Assembly: GCA_020746105.1 (NCBI GenBank)
Contig: CM036617.1
Coordinates: 162,076,912 to 162,140,911, forward strand
Reading direction: 5' to 3'
Source: Trogon surrucura
Lineage: Eukaryota > Chordata > Aves > Trogoniformes > Trogonidae
DNA length: 64,000 bases
The number at the start of each line of letters is the position of its first letter. Position 1 is the first letter of the stretch. Positions 48,501 to 62,129 of this stretch are shown in pieces. The position numbers and the translations under genes were made by a program. Under the pieces are notes generated by a model. That model did not search any database. It saw nothing but the letters and a program-made list of their open reading frames with translations, and was not told the DNA's origin.

Positions 48501-51500
48501 TCTCTACCCTCTCTTTGGTTTCTGCTCCCTATTTACAACTTGGAAGAAAAGGAAACAGATTCTTTCACCCCGCACAAGGTTTAACCCAGGTTAAAGAAGC
48601 AGCTTAGGATTTTTCTGTAGTAATAACCAGCAAACAAAGCTAAATCCGTTTGCAAAATAACAAATTTAATCGGACAGACAGCTTTGCACCAGCTTCCGCC
48701 AATCTACTGCCCAATGCAAAGGCACAGGACCCTGGAGGGGAGCACAGCTGGGCTCCAGGGAGACTGGCAGCACTCCAGCCTGAGCCTGCCCAGCAGATAA
48801 AGGTTCCAGACTGTTGGGAACACGCAGCAAAGTGTGTGACTGTCCCATTGGTACTCAACGTTGGGAAACTATTGCAGGAATGCGTAGTTCAACAAGCCTC
48901 TACACACAAGTCTCTTTTTTTTTTTTTTTCCCTTGAGATAAGATTTCGTGTTATGAATTCTCAGGGCTTCCCCTGTTTTGCCGGGCAGAGGAATCCTGGC
49001 TTAATCCAGCAAATGATGAAAGAAGCTTTAATATGGGACACAGGCAGTCCTTGTCACCTGAGGTACGCGCAAGCCACCTGGCAGTGAATTAGGGAAGAGT
49101 TTTACAAAGAAGGGAACTGCCACACTTGGCACAGCTATCCATGGGGATAGCGGACAGTAGCTCAGGTAGACACATCCACACTTAAGTTTGAGCGACCTGA
49201 ACTGGGTGTTAAGCAGTAGTAGGGTTGCAGCAGCTCAGAGCTCAGCGCAGGCTGCAAAACCTGCCCGGTTCCCTCGGGGACTATATGCTTGCTAATAGCT
49301 TTACCATGAACTCCATGGCTACGGTTATCAGCACACACACCAGATAGTTTAAGGCTAGTACGAGCTTGTCTGCATGACCCACTGCCTGGCCTCTGATTAC
49401 AATGTCACTGTATGCTGAGCCTCTTTGCCTCCTCCTGCGCTGGCTCCTTTGACCGACCACTAAATACACATAACATATTTCTGAAAGGAAGGAAAACCAC
49501 CCCCTCTCCACTCTGAGGCTAATGGAGAAAAGCCTTGTTCAAATACAAGTGAACGAAAGGCTTCAAAGTCATTTTCTTGAAAATGGCTGGGAATAATTTC
49601 TTTCTTTCTTTGCCTCAGAGCTTTTTCTTACTCCTTTTTTTTTATGTAAATACTTGCAACAATGGCTAATTGTCAGAAAAATGTAAGCTATGTCTTAGTG
49701 GGATTCTTGTCTGCCCATTTCTACATTCCAAACTTCTGTCTTTATAGCTGAGGTCTTGACTAAATTATATAGCTCAACCTTGAGCTAGGTACCACCTCTC
49801 CAGAACTAGCCTGTTGGGACTGAGAAGTATTCTTGTTAAAAGCCTGAAATAAAATAATCTCTTCCAAATGACTTATTCTTGGTTCTGGCAACTAATTGTG
49901 TATATATGCCCTAAGTTATATTAATGTGGAAGTAATAGATCACAAAGAGCTTGTAGTGTTGCATACGTTACTTGTGCATTAAGCCTATGACATCATTGCC
50001 CTTGTTCTGGGCTCCAGCGACGGTGTAGCCAAAAAGATTAAGTGAGAATACGACGCATTGTTCCTTTCAGCTCGTAGGGCCATATTGACTTTGTGAGTCA
50101 CGCTCAGCATGCAGGGGTGATGCATCCAGTCATTAGTGTTACTAATTCCCCAGTTTGAGAGGCGAGTATTGCCCACGCTAAGAAGACATGGAAGGTACGG
50201 AAAAGCATTGGAACTGGTCACAAATTCATTAGCATGTCTTAGTCTTTCTGAGTTCATTCGTCTGTGGCATAGATACAACAGTAGGATCTTACATTATTAT
50301 ACACAGATGACTGTCGTTTATATAGGACAACTAATGAATCCTGGTGAGATACTCAGGCTGACCGCAAGACACAAAGAACTAACTTGGGCACCATGTTTTC
50401 CTTTGCGTTTTGTTGGCCTGTCAGCAAGGAGGCCCACAGGGATGGAGAGCCAGAAGGGCAGGACTGCTCTGCTGGCCAGAGTTGGAGAGAAAAGGAGCTG
50501 AAAAAGCCCAGAGGCAGGCCTAATACCTATTCATTCTGATTTTTATATGCTAGCACATGTGGGACGATTTGTGTAAGAAAACAAAAATAATCTCATCATA
50601 AAAATGAGGATAATTGTAATTTCATGCAGTGTGAAAAGCTGAGGCTAGCTGTGCCCATAGTAGATGACCACCCTTAGATTCATGAAAACATTTGCAGTCT
50701 CGTGAGGTAAAAATACAGCAGGCTAGAGGGCCAGGACGGTTTGTTTAAGAAGTTGTCTTTGAGTAACAAAAAGCCAGGACCTGATGAGAACTAGTTGTGG
50801 CTAGGAGCAACTGCTGGTGCTGAAGGATGCTTAGCTGGAGTCACCAAGAGGAGTCATTAAAGAGAATGGCTACAAGAAGCAGCAAGCCAGAGGGACCAGT
50901 CAGGGGTTCCCACCCCAGCTCAACTCCAGCTCTAAAGAAGGCTTTGCCACCCAGCAGGTGAGTGGTGGTGCCCCTTCCCTAAGCTGTCAGCTGTGAGCAG
51001 AGCATTTCTAGAGCAGGGGGAAGCAATGATCTGCTGTAGCACCTGTGTCAGCAAGGAATGAGAGAGGACTGTGGAAAGTGTCGCTGGGGGGCTTGGTGGA
51101 TGCCTATTATTTTATGTCCCTTTGCCCTTTTCTGCTTTATCTCCAAAACAGTCCTATTCTCTTAAGCCATTTGTGATTTGACACAGGGAAGTAGAACACT
51201 CTGAACACTCAGTTAATTTCATTTTCTCAGGTTGGGAGTGGGAACACAAAATTCTGTTTATTAGTGACGCTTAGAAATTGAACTGCCATTGCAGCTCTCA
51301 CTCTGTCTGGCAGAAAGGGCACATTTACTGCTTCCCTCATTTTTTTTTTTAATCTTTCCCCTCTCATATATTTGAGGCAAGAGTGAGGAAAGCAGCTTAC
51401 TGCTTGCGCTTGAGTTCTGTACAGACTTGGTGAGTCTCTAAGGAAAGTCCACATGAAGAGCCATTGGGAGCTTGGTACCACAAAACTGGGATTTGAGCTT

Positions 51501-52896
51501 ATATATAGGAAAAAGAAAAAGGGCCTGAACACTTGACAGCCTAGCAGCTTTTTACACCTCTATTAAGCAGAGCCTGAACTCTTGACTGCATCTGAGGCAT
51601 GCTCACCATGTATTTGCAGTATGTGAAGGTGTGTAGGAACCAGATATAAAATAACTCATTTGAGTGTAGCACAAGTCTAAACGCAATAGCCTGGACTTCA
51701 AGGAAGGTCAAACATGTCCAGGCAAGATCCTGGGTAAATATCCAATAAGTGAAGCACATGCCAGTGCTGATGCACTGTACTTTGGTACCTGTGCTAGCTA
51801 GAGGAATGCTAGGTAGGTGTGTCCCCACACTGTCGTGTCTCTGAAGGATGGGGTTAAAGTGTTCTGAGTTTCACCTGGGAGAACTACGAGAGGAAAGAAG
51901 TGGTTTTGGTTATGTCCCCACTGTAAGCAGGACCAGAAGTACACTGTGATCTTGAGAGTCATCAGGATCCTCAGAGCCATTGGTAAGGCTTTTTGCAGCC
52001 AGCCCACGGCCATCTGTGAAACAGCTTCTGTTCCTATGGCCACTCTGGAGAGTGCACTTTCAGAGCAGTATAAACAGTACAAGCAGTATGAAAGTATTTG
52101 TTACATTTGCAGCCGTTGGAGTCTAAGGCCGCTTTTAACTCTTATGATGGTAAGAACACCCTGGAATGATGTCTAACATACCAGACTGCTCTCAAGCCTG
52201 AGAGACTCTTTCAGTTGTAGTTAGAACCGGCATAAGTCAGATGAACCAGGGAGAAGGGAATGCAGCTACAGACTGGCCTGAAGCTGCCCATCCAGTCCTG
52301 CGGGAGTCAAATCCAGAGAGAGGATTATTTGGGAAGATAGATCCAGATCTTGTGATACTCATTCACTAGCACAGGACTGAGAAGAGGCCAACCTAAGAAC
52401 AGCAGTCCCCTTGCGGCTAACTCACTGTGAAAGACACCTTTGTCTATTCTGCCATCATCCTCCGTGGCACTTGTACACTGATCCTAGTGCTGTCTGCTCT
52501 GTCTGCTCTCATGGAAGCTGACCCCTGTGTACTGCTTGATGAGCTCCATTCTGCCTACAAAGAATTCCTTTGCCAGAGAGAGAATCCTTCCTGGTATAAA
52601 AATTGCCAGAGCTGCCCCATTTGCATAGTAAATCGTTCACTGGCACCATGGAAGGCAGAAGCCAGATACACTCCCAAGAGTTTTGGATTCCTTAGAGACC
52701 AGGCCAATGACAAGAGTAAGAGAAGGCCACAAGGCACTTTGAGCTGCAGTGGTACTGGTGCTCCAGCCATGGCTGACCAAGCTCTGGCGTAAGCAGACAG
52801 CTTACAGTCCTTTCCCTAATGCTGCCTTGAACTGCCTCGCCCTGGCCGAGGGCTGGATGCAGCTCTGTGTCCAACCCACTCTTTTACTCCCATTTT
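42531..52896. other. No gene recognised in about 10 kb; small repeats only
   Basis: The regular structures are a TG-rich stretch at 47322-47345 and homopolymers T13 (47833-47845), T14 (48483-48496) and T15 (48915-48929). The T13 run leads into AATTGCAG, a splice-acceptor-like string with no recognisable exon after it. At 49128-49270 text such as 'gatagcggacagtagctcag' and 'gttgcagcagctcagagctc' has the self-complementary feel of old amniote palindromic repeats. Frames of 120-145 codons at 48650, 50136 and 52427 show no domain. Confidence 0.4.
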
Positions 52897-52967
52897 ATTC
52901 ACAGGGACTTGAATCTATTCCCATGCTATTCCATTCACACGGACTTGATCTATTCCCATGCTCCTCT
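52897..52967. repeat. Two-copy 36-bp tandem duplication
   Basis: Unit one (52897-52932) and unit two (52933-52967) share 'attcaca', 'ggacttga' and 'tctattcccatgct' with only a few differences and one single-base gap. It is a local duplication with no visible function. Confidence 0.85.
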
Positions 52968-54714
52968 ATCCCTGCTGAAAGAAAGTGTTTTCTAAAGTCT
53001 GGCTCAAACTACCTTTGCCATTGAGTGTCCTTTCACTTTGGTGCTCTTAAATGAGATTATAAGATGTCTAACCTACTGCATCTTCAGCTTTCTGAATTCC
53101 CTCTTCAGAATGATATGTTTTGCTTATTTCCCACAAAGGGGAAGACTCCATGCACAAGATGCTGCAGAAAGCCTTCGCTCCCACCCAAAGTCTTGTTTTT
53201 CAGAGTGACGCACACCCTGCTTTGCTATTACTTAATAAGAAGTGAAGTCACCACTTTCCTCCCCTTCAAACTGCTCCACCCTAAATCAGGAGGTCTGCTT
53301 CTCCACCCTTTGGCAAAACAGCTGTTTGGGGGTGGAGGTGAGTTTAGGGATGGTGTTGACCAGCCTCTCATCTGGGGAAAAAAAGAGGAAAAAAAGGAAA
53401 AGTCCAGTCCTATCAAAGGGCTGCTTTAGAGCTGGGAACAGCCCTGACAGCCTTTCCCGCTTCAGTGCTTGTGTGTATTTCATGTGAGCACAAGTGAATA
53501 AGATCATTCTTGTCAGTCTGTGGGTCTAGTTTAGGACGCATGAAAGAGTATAAGCACAGTAAACCACTTGGCTTTTCTTTATTGGCCTTTTCCTCATGCT
53601 GGAGGAAAGATTTCACTGAAACACCCATCCTACATTGGCAGGTAGGAAAAGGCAGAGAAGTTGGTGTGTATAAGTGCTGTGATGTAGAGCTACGTTTGCT
53701 CCTCTGCTCAGACTTTGCTCGTAGGAGGTGGGAAGGAAGAAAGCCCCTAGGGAGCTGGCCGCAGCTGCATCATTTTGCCTTTCTGCTATCAGTGACTGCA
53801 AGTAGCCCAGAAGCTGCCCTAAACATATGCCAGCCTCTGATAGTTCCTTAGGGACCATCTGCCAACCGTATATGTAACACAATGTGGTGCGGCCACTCTT
53901 CCTTCCCACCCTTGATATGCCCTTCATGGCATGCTGGTGGATGTTCTGGCTGGAAACTCGCTGGAGAGTACTGCTTTGGGGACACCACAGGCAGGGGAAG
54001 GAGGCCTGGATTGCACTCTCCATCCTTGGAGGGAAGAGTGTTGACAATTGGGGCCACAATATCATGGAGAAGGCTTTGGGGGCATGCATTCTCTCTTAGA
54101 GGTGATATGTCTCCCCAGAACATCTGTGTTTTAAAGGGGAAGTCTCCAAATGTTCAGAAAAGAAATTGTGTCAGGCAAGGCAGCACAAAAAATGCGCAGG
54201 AAACTTGTCACAGTAAGGGACTCAAACTTTTCAACTGGTTCATGCAACGGGTGACACCTGGTAGGCACCACTTCCATAAAAAGGACAAACAATGGTGAGG
54301 GGCAGAGTGCAAAACCACGAGGTATGCAAGCAAGGAGGCAACTGGTAGGTCCTGTGGTCAGTGTGACCAGCTGTCCTGGGTTTGAAAGACTGTATCTTCA
54401 CCCATCTTAAAGCAAACACCATTTTCTTCCAGATTTGTTAAGACTGCCTGAAGAGCTCTCTGGGTACATAGCTACCTTTCTGCTATCTCATGCTTCAGCC
54501 ATTCTGCACCAGTTTATGACTTCTGTTCTACTGCGCTACAGGAGTTTATACACCAGTCTCTATTTTCCCCACTTCTCAGCCATTTCCTGGCTGAAGCAGC
54601 TATTAGCTTTGCTGTGCTAACTGAAATGCTTTACGATTATTCACTCCAAAATAATCAACTCAAAAAGTAAGCAGTAAACAGAGAAACTAGGAGTCCCACT
54701 ATTTTTTAAATTTA
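52968..54714. other. No gene seen; overlapping chance frames
   Basis: Frames up to 158 codons occur on both strands (for example 53613-54089 minus and 53882-54298 plus) but overlap each other and lack domains. At 54373 the string TGTCCTGGGTTTG resembles the start of some avian LTRs, without an identifiable end. Confidence 0.4.
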
Positions 54715-54860
54715 TGTGGAGGTAGCACCCCACTCAAACACTAGCATCCCCATTGTGTCAGGTACTACACAGAAATGGAACAAAAAGACAGTCTGTCTCC
54801 CAGAGGTACAGTGATTTTCATGTTAGATGAGACAGACAGAGCACAAGAAGTAATGAGCTA
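54715..54860 (-). repeat. MIR/L2-type 3' fragment, old
   Basis: The plus strand reads 'ggtagcaccccactc', 'ccccattgtgtcaggtacta', 'ggaacaaaaagacagtctgt' and 'ctcccagaggtaca'. This is the order of the antisense MIR/L2-type amniote repeat, in which 'ccattgtgctaggtgctgta', 'gaacaaaaagacagtccctg' and 'ccccaaagagctta' follow one another. It is clearer than the copy at 600-692 and lies in the same orientation. It is non-coding. Confidence 0.6.
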
Positions 54861-57800
54861 ATACTAGTTAATGCCAATGGTTTAGGACTTCAGCTTTGCC
54901 ATTGTTACAGAGCTCACATTCCTGAGTCAGAGAAACCATATTTTTGGGAAGGTTCAGTGGAAATGGTTTTGGGAGTGTACCAAGGTCCTCCCAGGATTCC
55001 AGTTTTCTTAGTCGCAGCCTCAAAGGAATTTACAGCTGGCTCAGGCTGAGCTGGAAGTCCCCACAGGAAGGATTTTGTTGATACTCAGCCTTTGGAGGAC
55101 AGTGAGCTTCTCTGTGAAGGGCAACACATACATCTGGCCATGTCCACAGCACCACACCCGCTACGCCTCCAAAGCAGACAGAACTTCAAGGGCTCACATG
55201 ACTGTATCCATCTGCCCAGGGATTATTAGGAAAACCTGTAGATGGTGAGGGAGAGGTTCCCCCCATCCGTTCCTTCAGTTTGGACAGGACTTATCTCTGA
55301 AAGTGAAACAAGCTGCCAACACTGCTCTTAAAAATGAAGGGGATCTTCAGCAATCAGCAGAGCTCCCAGGAATCTGTGGGAAGACATAGGCAACAGGATA
55401 TGGCCCCTGTGCCTCCACATACACGCCGCTCACTGCTGGGCTTCTCCCTGTCTTTGTTTCTGCTAACAGGGATGCTGACTACAGCGTCCTGGTCGGGTCT
55501 CTGTAGAGTGGAAAATAGGTCCTTGTGCAGCATAGCCTCACCTGGGAAATAGCTGCAGGGCACAAAGAGGAGCCATGGGCAACTCATTAGGTCTGTTTTA
55601 TAGGCAGACTGCTTCCTATCAGCCAGGGCAGAGCGGAGTGCTACGGGCAGTCTTGCCTCTGTCAGCTCAAAGAATAGTGCTCTCCTGTCTTGAGGGATGT
55701 AATAAATACCTTTTGCTCCTTCTAAATAGCTTCCCAGGATTCCTCACCTGACTCAAAACCTTCTTAAATGTGTCAACTGAAAATAACCTTACTGATCTGA
55801 ATCTTGGGCCCTGGACTTTGTTTTCTCACAGAGCAAAGCCAGCATCTCTTCCAGATCCCTTAAGGGTCCATATACCCTTTTAGTGTCCCCCATCCCACAC
55901 CTGTATCACTATGAACACACATTTCAGGCCTGCAGAGCATGCTCTACAGATTTGTATGTGGAGAGGAGGGGAGATCTGGAGAGGTAAACCAGAAGAAACT
56001 TAGGGAAAGAAAAAGTGGCACCTGTTGATCACATTCTAGGAAAATTTGGTTGAAATAGAAGGATTCACCCTAAACCTTATACCTTCATCTTGTACCCTGT
56101 GGTGCCTCTAGACATTAGATTCATCACAGACTACAGCAAATTTTGTGTAAGATAAAGCATTGACATCAAATCATCACAGAAGTGTAAAGAAGGTAAGACT
56201 TGGACTTCCATGAACATGGCATCTGCAGTATGCTGCAAGCTCCTTTGCTCCTGTCATCACGGCTTTATTGCCACTGTGTTCATATTGAACCCTTTCTAAC
56301 ATGTACTCAATGCCCTTTGGCAGAGATTCATTCTGCCTGTTATATATCAGTACAGTGTTTGGGACATGTGGTTTTAGTTTTCCTACAGAAGAGCAGTGCC
56401 AATAAATAATGAAAGCATGTCAGTCATAGTCTGCATAGGAAAGGCAGTGTCCATGGGATGATACTATTGTTGGTGGTTACCATAACGTTTTCAAGAATAA
56501 GTCATTCCCCTCATATACTTAAAAAAACCCTCACAAATGGTATGCTAAAAACTTCTAATATGAATCTATCTCCCTTATTTGGAAAAAAACCAAATTGTGT
56601 ATTCAGTTTCCCAATCCCACTTCATGTTTGATATTTGACCTGCAGATTAGAGGTTTTCACGTCATCTCTCAGCCCGCAGAGAGTATCCCAAGGTTCAGTG
56701 GGTGTGAGAGATAGGAAAGGGACATTAGGAAAAGGCCAACCACAAAATTAGCTCTGAGAACGGGAGTGCTGAGGTCTCTGAGGAACACTGGTCAAAAAAG
56801 GAAAATGGTTATTTTCTAAACTCCCACTTATTCTGCTGTCTCTGAGGAGTCCTGGCTCACATCCCTGCCCAGACATCCTACATGGCTATTTAAGAGGATT
56901 TCCCTCACCCCTTCCTCCTCCTCTGGCCATCTTTTTTTTCTTTTGTAACTGCAGTACAGAGTGATATGGGATTCCTGCTCCGGGAGCAAGATGCTGACTA
57001 GAAACAGGAAACGAGGGCTATGCAGAGCTCAGCCTCTGTGACAACACGGACGTCACACCCACGTGCAGACAGGGATGCTTCTCACATATGGCAATGATCA
57101 GCAGCTCCCCCTTTTTCTCCCCTTTCCTCTTCCCCAGAAGGGCTTACAAAGCCCTAGAGGGGCCATATATCAATCTAGAAACAGCCTTTAGAAAACACGG
57201 GTGTGTGAGGCCTTGGTTATCATGGAACACGATTTCTTGCATAATTCTTTTAGATTCTCCGAGGCCAGTAAATTAGAAACTCTAAATCTTCACATGACCA
57301 GAGCATATGGCCTTAGAATAAGACATGGACTGAATTACAGAGAGACAGCCTATCTTCTGCAGAATCTGATTAAGGGAGTCTTTTGAGAACTATCCCTTCC
57401 ATGCAGCCATAGGCATGGCTTTAAGAGCTGCTCTCCATTCTCCTTCCCAGAAATGTCTGACGAAATAAAGGGTTTTGTTTTTTTTTTTTTTTTTTGCTGT
57501 ACCAGCCTCTCCTCTTTTCTCTTTCCCAGTCTCAAAAGCCTTTTCCCAAAATAAAACTGAATGGCTATGACTGCCTGTCCTTCAGATTCTAGTTTCAGGG
57601 GAAAAAAAAATAATAATAGTTTAAAGTGTTTGCATTGATACTTGTGGAAACACTCTAAGGCAGTTGGAGGCATTGCCTAAGTTAAGGAGCTAGGTTCTGT
57701 CTCCACAAGGAGGAGAATGAAATGCTCTCGTATTCACTGGGAATAAATTTTTGCTTCCTGCAGCCAGCTCTCTGTGGTGCTATTTGCTTACAGCCATGCA

Positions 57801-58700
57801 CAGCTAATGATATACTAGACCCTCTAGGCTAAGCTGCCATTATATATGATATTCAGAGGTGGAGGTTTATTCCAGATGGAGAAACCAATTTCAAATAAGT
57901 AAAAAATTCCCTTCCTAGCCTGGTCCTTCTCATTTCATGAGACAGGCTATGCTTTTTGATGATCCTGCTTCTTTGGCACAATAAATTCTTTGAAACAAAA
58001 GTGACTTTATCTAAGTATCAGTGTGAGAAGGTTTTCTCCAGCAAGGGATCATTTAATCTGAACAGTGGGAGAGAGAATTGCAATGCCTTCAGAAGGTATA
58101 CCCATAGCTATCCTGTGAGATACAGGAGACCAAATCAGTGCCTTCTATTCTAGCTTCGCTACAGGTTTGCCTGCATTGAGCAGACCTCCATCTCTCCCTT
58201 CCCTTTCCACTCACTGGGGTTGTGGTCATTCTACAGAACTTGAACTGTGAGAAGAGGAAGCAAGATTTTGGTTACAAACTGCTCATTTGTAATCAACAGA
58301 AAATGAAGACAATTTAAATGAAAACACATAAAATACTTCTCTGTCTACTGTCTTTCAGACTGCTGGGTGCTGGGGAAAGTTTGCTGGAAAGCCACTTTTC
58401 TTTTGGTAGAAGCTGCTGTTGCTCAGACTCCTTGTTGTTTCCCATGAATTATCCCATGAATAAAACTATAGAACCCTTTCATGCACTGCAAAACTTTCAC
58501 ATTGAGAGTGCTTTCCTCATTAACCTCAGCTACATGTCTAGGGAGAGTCCTCCTGATTCCCCAGCTTGTGTGGGGAGAGCTCTGCTTGCAGTTAGCTTTA
58601 AACATTGCTTAAATTCACTGCTGCAGATACTGGGAGAGGGCAAGAACTGGAGCTATGCTGTGGAGCAGCCCTTCAACAAACTGTCAGCCATAGGCACAAC
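54861..58700. other. No gene seen; T18 run
   Basis: A T18 homopolymer lies at 57478-57495. The plus-strand frame that starts at 58318 is open only because it runs into the pentanucleotide array. Confidence 0.45.
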
Positions 58701-58893
58701 AGAGGAGAGGAGAGGAGAGGAGAGGAGAGGAGAGGAGAGGAGAGGAGAGGAGAGGAGAGGAGAGGAGAGGAGAGGAGAGGAGAGGAGAGGAGAGGAGAGG
58801 AGAGGAGAGGAGAGGAGAGGAGAGGAGAGGAGAGGAGAGGAGAGGAGAGGAGAGGAGAGGAGAGGAGAGGAGAGGAGAGGAGAGGAGAGGAGA
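58701..58893 (+). repeat. (AGAGG)38 pentanucleotide microsatellite
   Basis: From 58701 to 58890 the sequence is 38 perfect tandem copies of AGAGG, followed by a partial unit. It is pure purine on one strand and pure pyrimidine on the other. Because neither strand contains stop codons, long frames cross it: a 205-codon plus-strand frame repeating GEERR and minus-strand frames repeating LLSSP. These are not genes. The absence of any interruption over 190 bp suggests recent expansion or slippage, and the length should be polymorphic. Confidence 0.99.
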
Positions 58894-61800
58894 ATGTGCC
58901 CTACTAATCCCGTGTTTGACACCTGCTACCACTAGAACTGTTCAGTACCTCTCCAAGCTCTTAGCATTTGTGATGCACCGCTGCAGTGAAGCAGTCCACA
59001 CTCCCATAGCAGGGCACTTGGGCTAACGCTGAACCCCTCGCCAACACTCTGTACAAGATTTGGTGGCAGTGTTACTAAAAGCAGAGCTACAGAGAAGTGT
59101 TTTCTTGCTCAGGGCACATGTTGAAGCTCTGGCACCTTCATAGCTCAACTCCTGGCACACAATCTGTACATACATTCGACAGCTTCCTGGCTCCTGCTGG
59201 CTCTGCGCAGTTTTCCCTGCGGTCTTTGCTATGCATTGGAAGTCCTTCTTACTGGGTAGTACCAGCAGGGTGCAAATACATTTACCCACACCATGTGCAT
59301 CCCTTTCAGAGAGTATCCCCACTGTGAGCTACCATGTTGCTCTTGCCACAGATGGAGTTAAAATCAAAACAAACTGAACTCTGTTAGTAGACGACACTAT
59401 TTTTTTTAGGCTCCTGCTAATAAAGCATGTGATCATAATCCTAGTGCTATGGTCCCTGGTAGAGATACTTTAATTCTGTGCAAAGGAAAAACAAGTTTGC
59501 TCTTTTCCTCTTCCTTGCTTTCACCTCCTGTGTGTAGTTACAGATTAACTTTTATATATATGTGGTTACAGATTAAGTCTTGCTGCAGAATACCCATTAC
59601 CACTCATAATGAAATGGAAATCGAGGCCACTCCGCTAAATGAACAGAAAGGTTCACTGTGATATCTTTCCATACTTCTGTGTCCCTCACAGAAATACTCC
59701 TCAGAAGCACACAGAAACCCAGAACTAAGGGGTAACTCAGAGCCTACAGATTAAAGGAACGGGGAACAGAGGGCGTAGATTGTTCCCTCTGTCTTCACTG
59801 GCGGAAGAATACTATTTTCACACATCTGTGCTAAAACAAACACTGATCTTTTCACTCCTGCCGTTAATACATTAGGTGTGGAACTCACACTGCTGACCTG
59901 AAAAAATGCTTTGATTAATGTGTTGTTTTTCACTCAGGAAGAACAAGACAATAAATAAATGTCTGAGTCCTCACTCCAGGCTGCAGACCGACCATCTCTT
60001 CATCCTGCATCTCACACTCTACACAAAGATTTATGAAGAAAAATTCCAAAAGAGTGAGGAAACAGAAGCGCTGCCTTTTGCTCCAGAGAAGAAAGAGACC
60101 TGTCCTTGAAATCTCTCCTCAGAAATCCCACAGCTTCTACCGGCTGTGACCTTGAGTCTGTGTAGGAAAGCCCAACCTAAGTGAGCAGTCAGCTGATTTC
60201 TAGAATACAGCATTGATTTGGGAACATGGGGAAAAAACAAAAAAGTCAATTTGGATTAAAAAAATCCTGGGCCAAGCATGCATGACAGGAATTGCTGAAT
60301 TTGTCCCCTGCTGGGACACTACCCTCATTTTTAGAGACCGTTTTTGTAATTACCACCTATATTTGCAGTTTCAGATGTGAAACTAGTAATAGCTGGACTA
60401 TGGAGGTGAAGTGACTGGCTTATTCTTGCGGGAAGTTTTTGCAGGTTGTGCAGTGAGATGCAAGAGACAGCAACAGGGAAAAGACCCTTCCTTCAGACCT
60501 GGTGCTGTCTCCAGGCTAATTAATGTAACAAAAAGAGGATTCTTGGTGCTGCTCTTTCTGCTTTTCACACACGTATGGTTGTTTCAGAGGATTCCAACAT
60601 GCTTTAAAATCAGTAGCACATCCTAGGGACTGGCTGGCCTATTGCCTATGGAGGGACTGCAGCTCTGGTAGCCTCAGGATGGTCTAAGGATAATTGCCTC
60701 CTGACTGGGATCTTGCTCTGCCTCCCTACACTCACACAGGATTGTGGAGACCACTATACCCTAGCAGTGCCCTCTGATGTGTAGAAGGGGAGAAAGATTG
60801 TGCTGGGAGATGAGGGGGTGGCCTTAGTCTGTGTCCTCAGAAGGCTGGTGAGAGTCAGAGCAGTGAGGGGAGAAAGATCTGGTGGCTCAACATGCCAAAA
60901 AGGTCATGTCCTTAGGCCAGTCAGCTCCCCTCCTGAGAGTGGCTGTACTGAGCTCTCCCTGTGGCCATTCACCACTGCGAGAAGTCAGGCCAACTCTTAG
61001 GACCAGTAGCTAGCCACCTTCAACGACAAAAAAGGAAAACAGGAAAATGAACTTCTGGTCTGTGCCAGGAGGACTGAAAAGCAGCAAGATACTCCTTTAC
61101 CACTGCCAGGTAGAGTAAACCTTATTGCAGGGAGAGCAACTCACTTTGAGCAGAGACTTGCCAGTCTGCTGGGTTCTCTGTCTGCTAAACATCAGCAAGC
61201 TATTTGGACCCCAAAAATACACCCAGCTACTGTAGTGGCCAGTACTCAAATGCAAACCCTCTCTTGCAGAAAGAGACACTTCCTGTACAACACCTAGGCA
61301 GAGGTGCTACAAGTAACTGATATTACAATGAGAGACAGAGAATGTGTAAGTGCTATCCCGCACTTGACTTTGGGCAGGACATTCAGAAGATAGCGAAAGA
61401 AAGCAATGATGACCACAGCAACTTTTTAGGCTCTCATCTCACAGAAAGGAAGCGTTGCCCTACAGCTGCTCATGGAGTTGATGCAGGGAGCAGATGTTAC
61501 TGCCTTTCTGTATCTCCCCTTCTTTCTCAAGCTCCCCTTCAAGGCCTCTACAGAGATAATTGTCTTCTTCAAGTTACGCTGATAGAAATGTCAAACCTCG
61601 ACTGCAGCCATGAATCTGCTCATGAACTCTGCTGGCCACAATGCCACAGAGCTGCCTTAAAGCTCTCTTAAAAATGTGAGGCATTCCAGTCATTTTAATT
61701 ACTATGCATTGCATAAGCCAGAAACCAGTTCATACAAAGGAACAACAGAAAAGTGATTTTCAATCACTCTCACTCTCCTCTCTGCTTAGTGTGAGCCTCC

Positions 61801-62129
61801 AAAGCTCTGGGAACACCAGCTCTTATTACCATTTGAAGCACTTTGTCTATCTGAAATCTCTTTGTTCAGTCACTTAACGCTATTGATGCAGTTTAGAAGG
61901 ATTTAAGAAAGAAAAACAAAACTTCAGTTTGGAAATGGCTACAGCAGCATGAAAGCAAAGCAAGAGAAATGGGAAAAACTTATTATAAACAAAAATGAGA
62001 GAAAATTAATTGCTTGGAATGAGGCACAGGCAGGTAGAGCCAAGCAAATCACATCATGTCCTCTCCTCCGGACTCTGTCAGACCATCTAATCACAGCCTC
62101 CTGACTTGAACCCTGCATGGTACTGAGCC
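58894..62129. other. No gene recognised
   Basis: Unique-looking sequence with short scattered frames. No retroelement tail, tandem array or exon is supported. Confidence 0.45.

Noticed and set aside
52427..52792. 121-codon frame with a hydrophobic start that could suggest a secreted protein
   Set aside because: The apparent signal peptide is weak, the cysteines form no known pattern, and overlapping minus-strand frames are also open.
53613..54089. 158-codon minus-strand frame
   Set aside because: It overlaps open plus-strand frames, shows no domain and has no supporting context.
58318..58935. 205-codon plus-strand open frame
   Set aside because: Most of it is the AGAGG array read as GEERR repeats. 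The upstream part has no domain.
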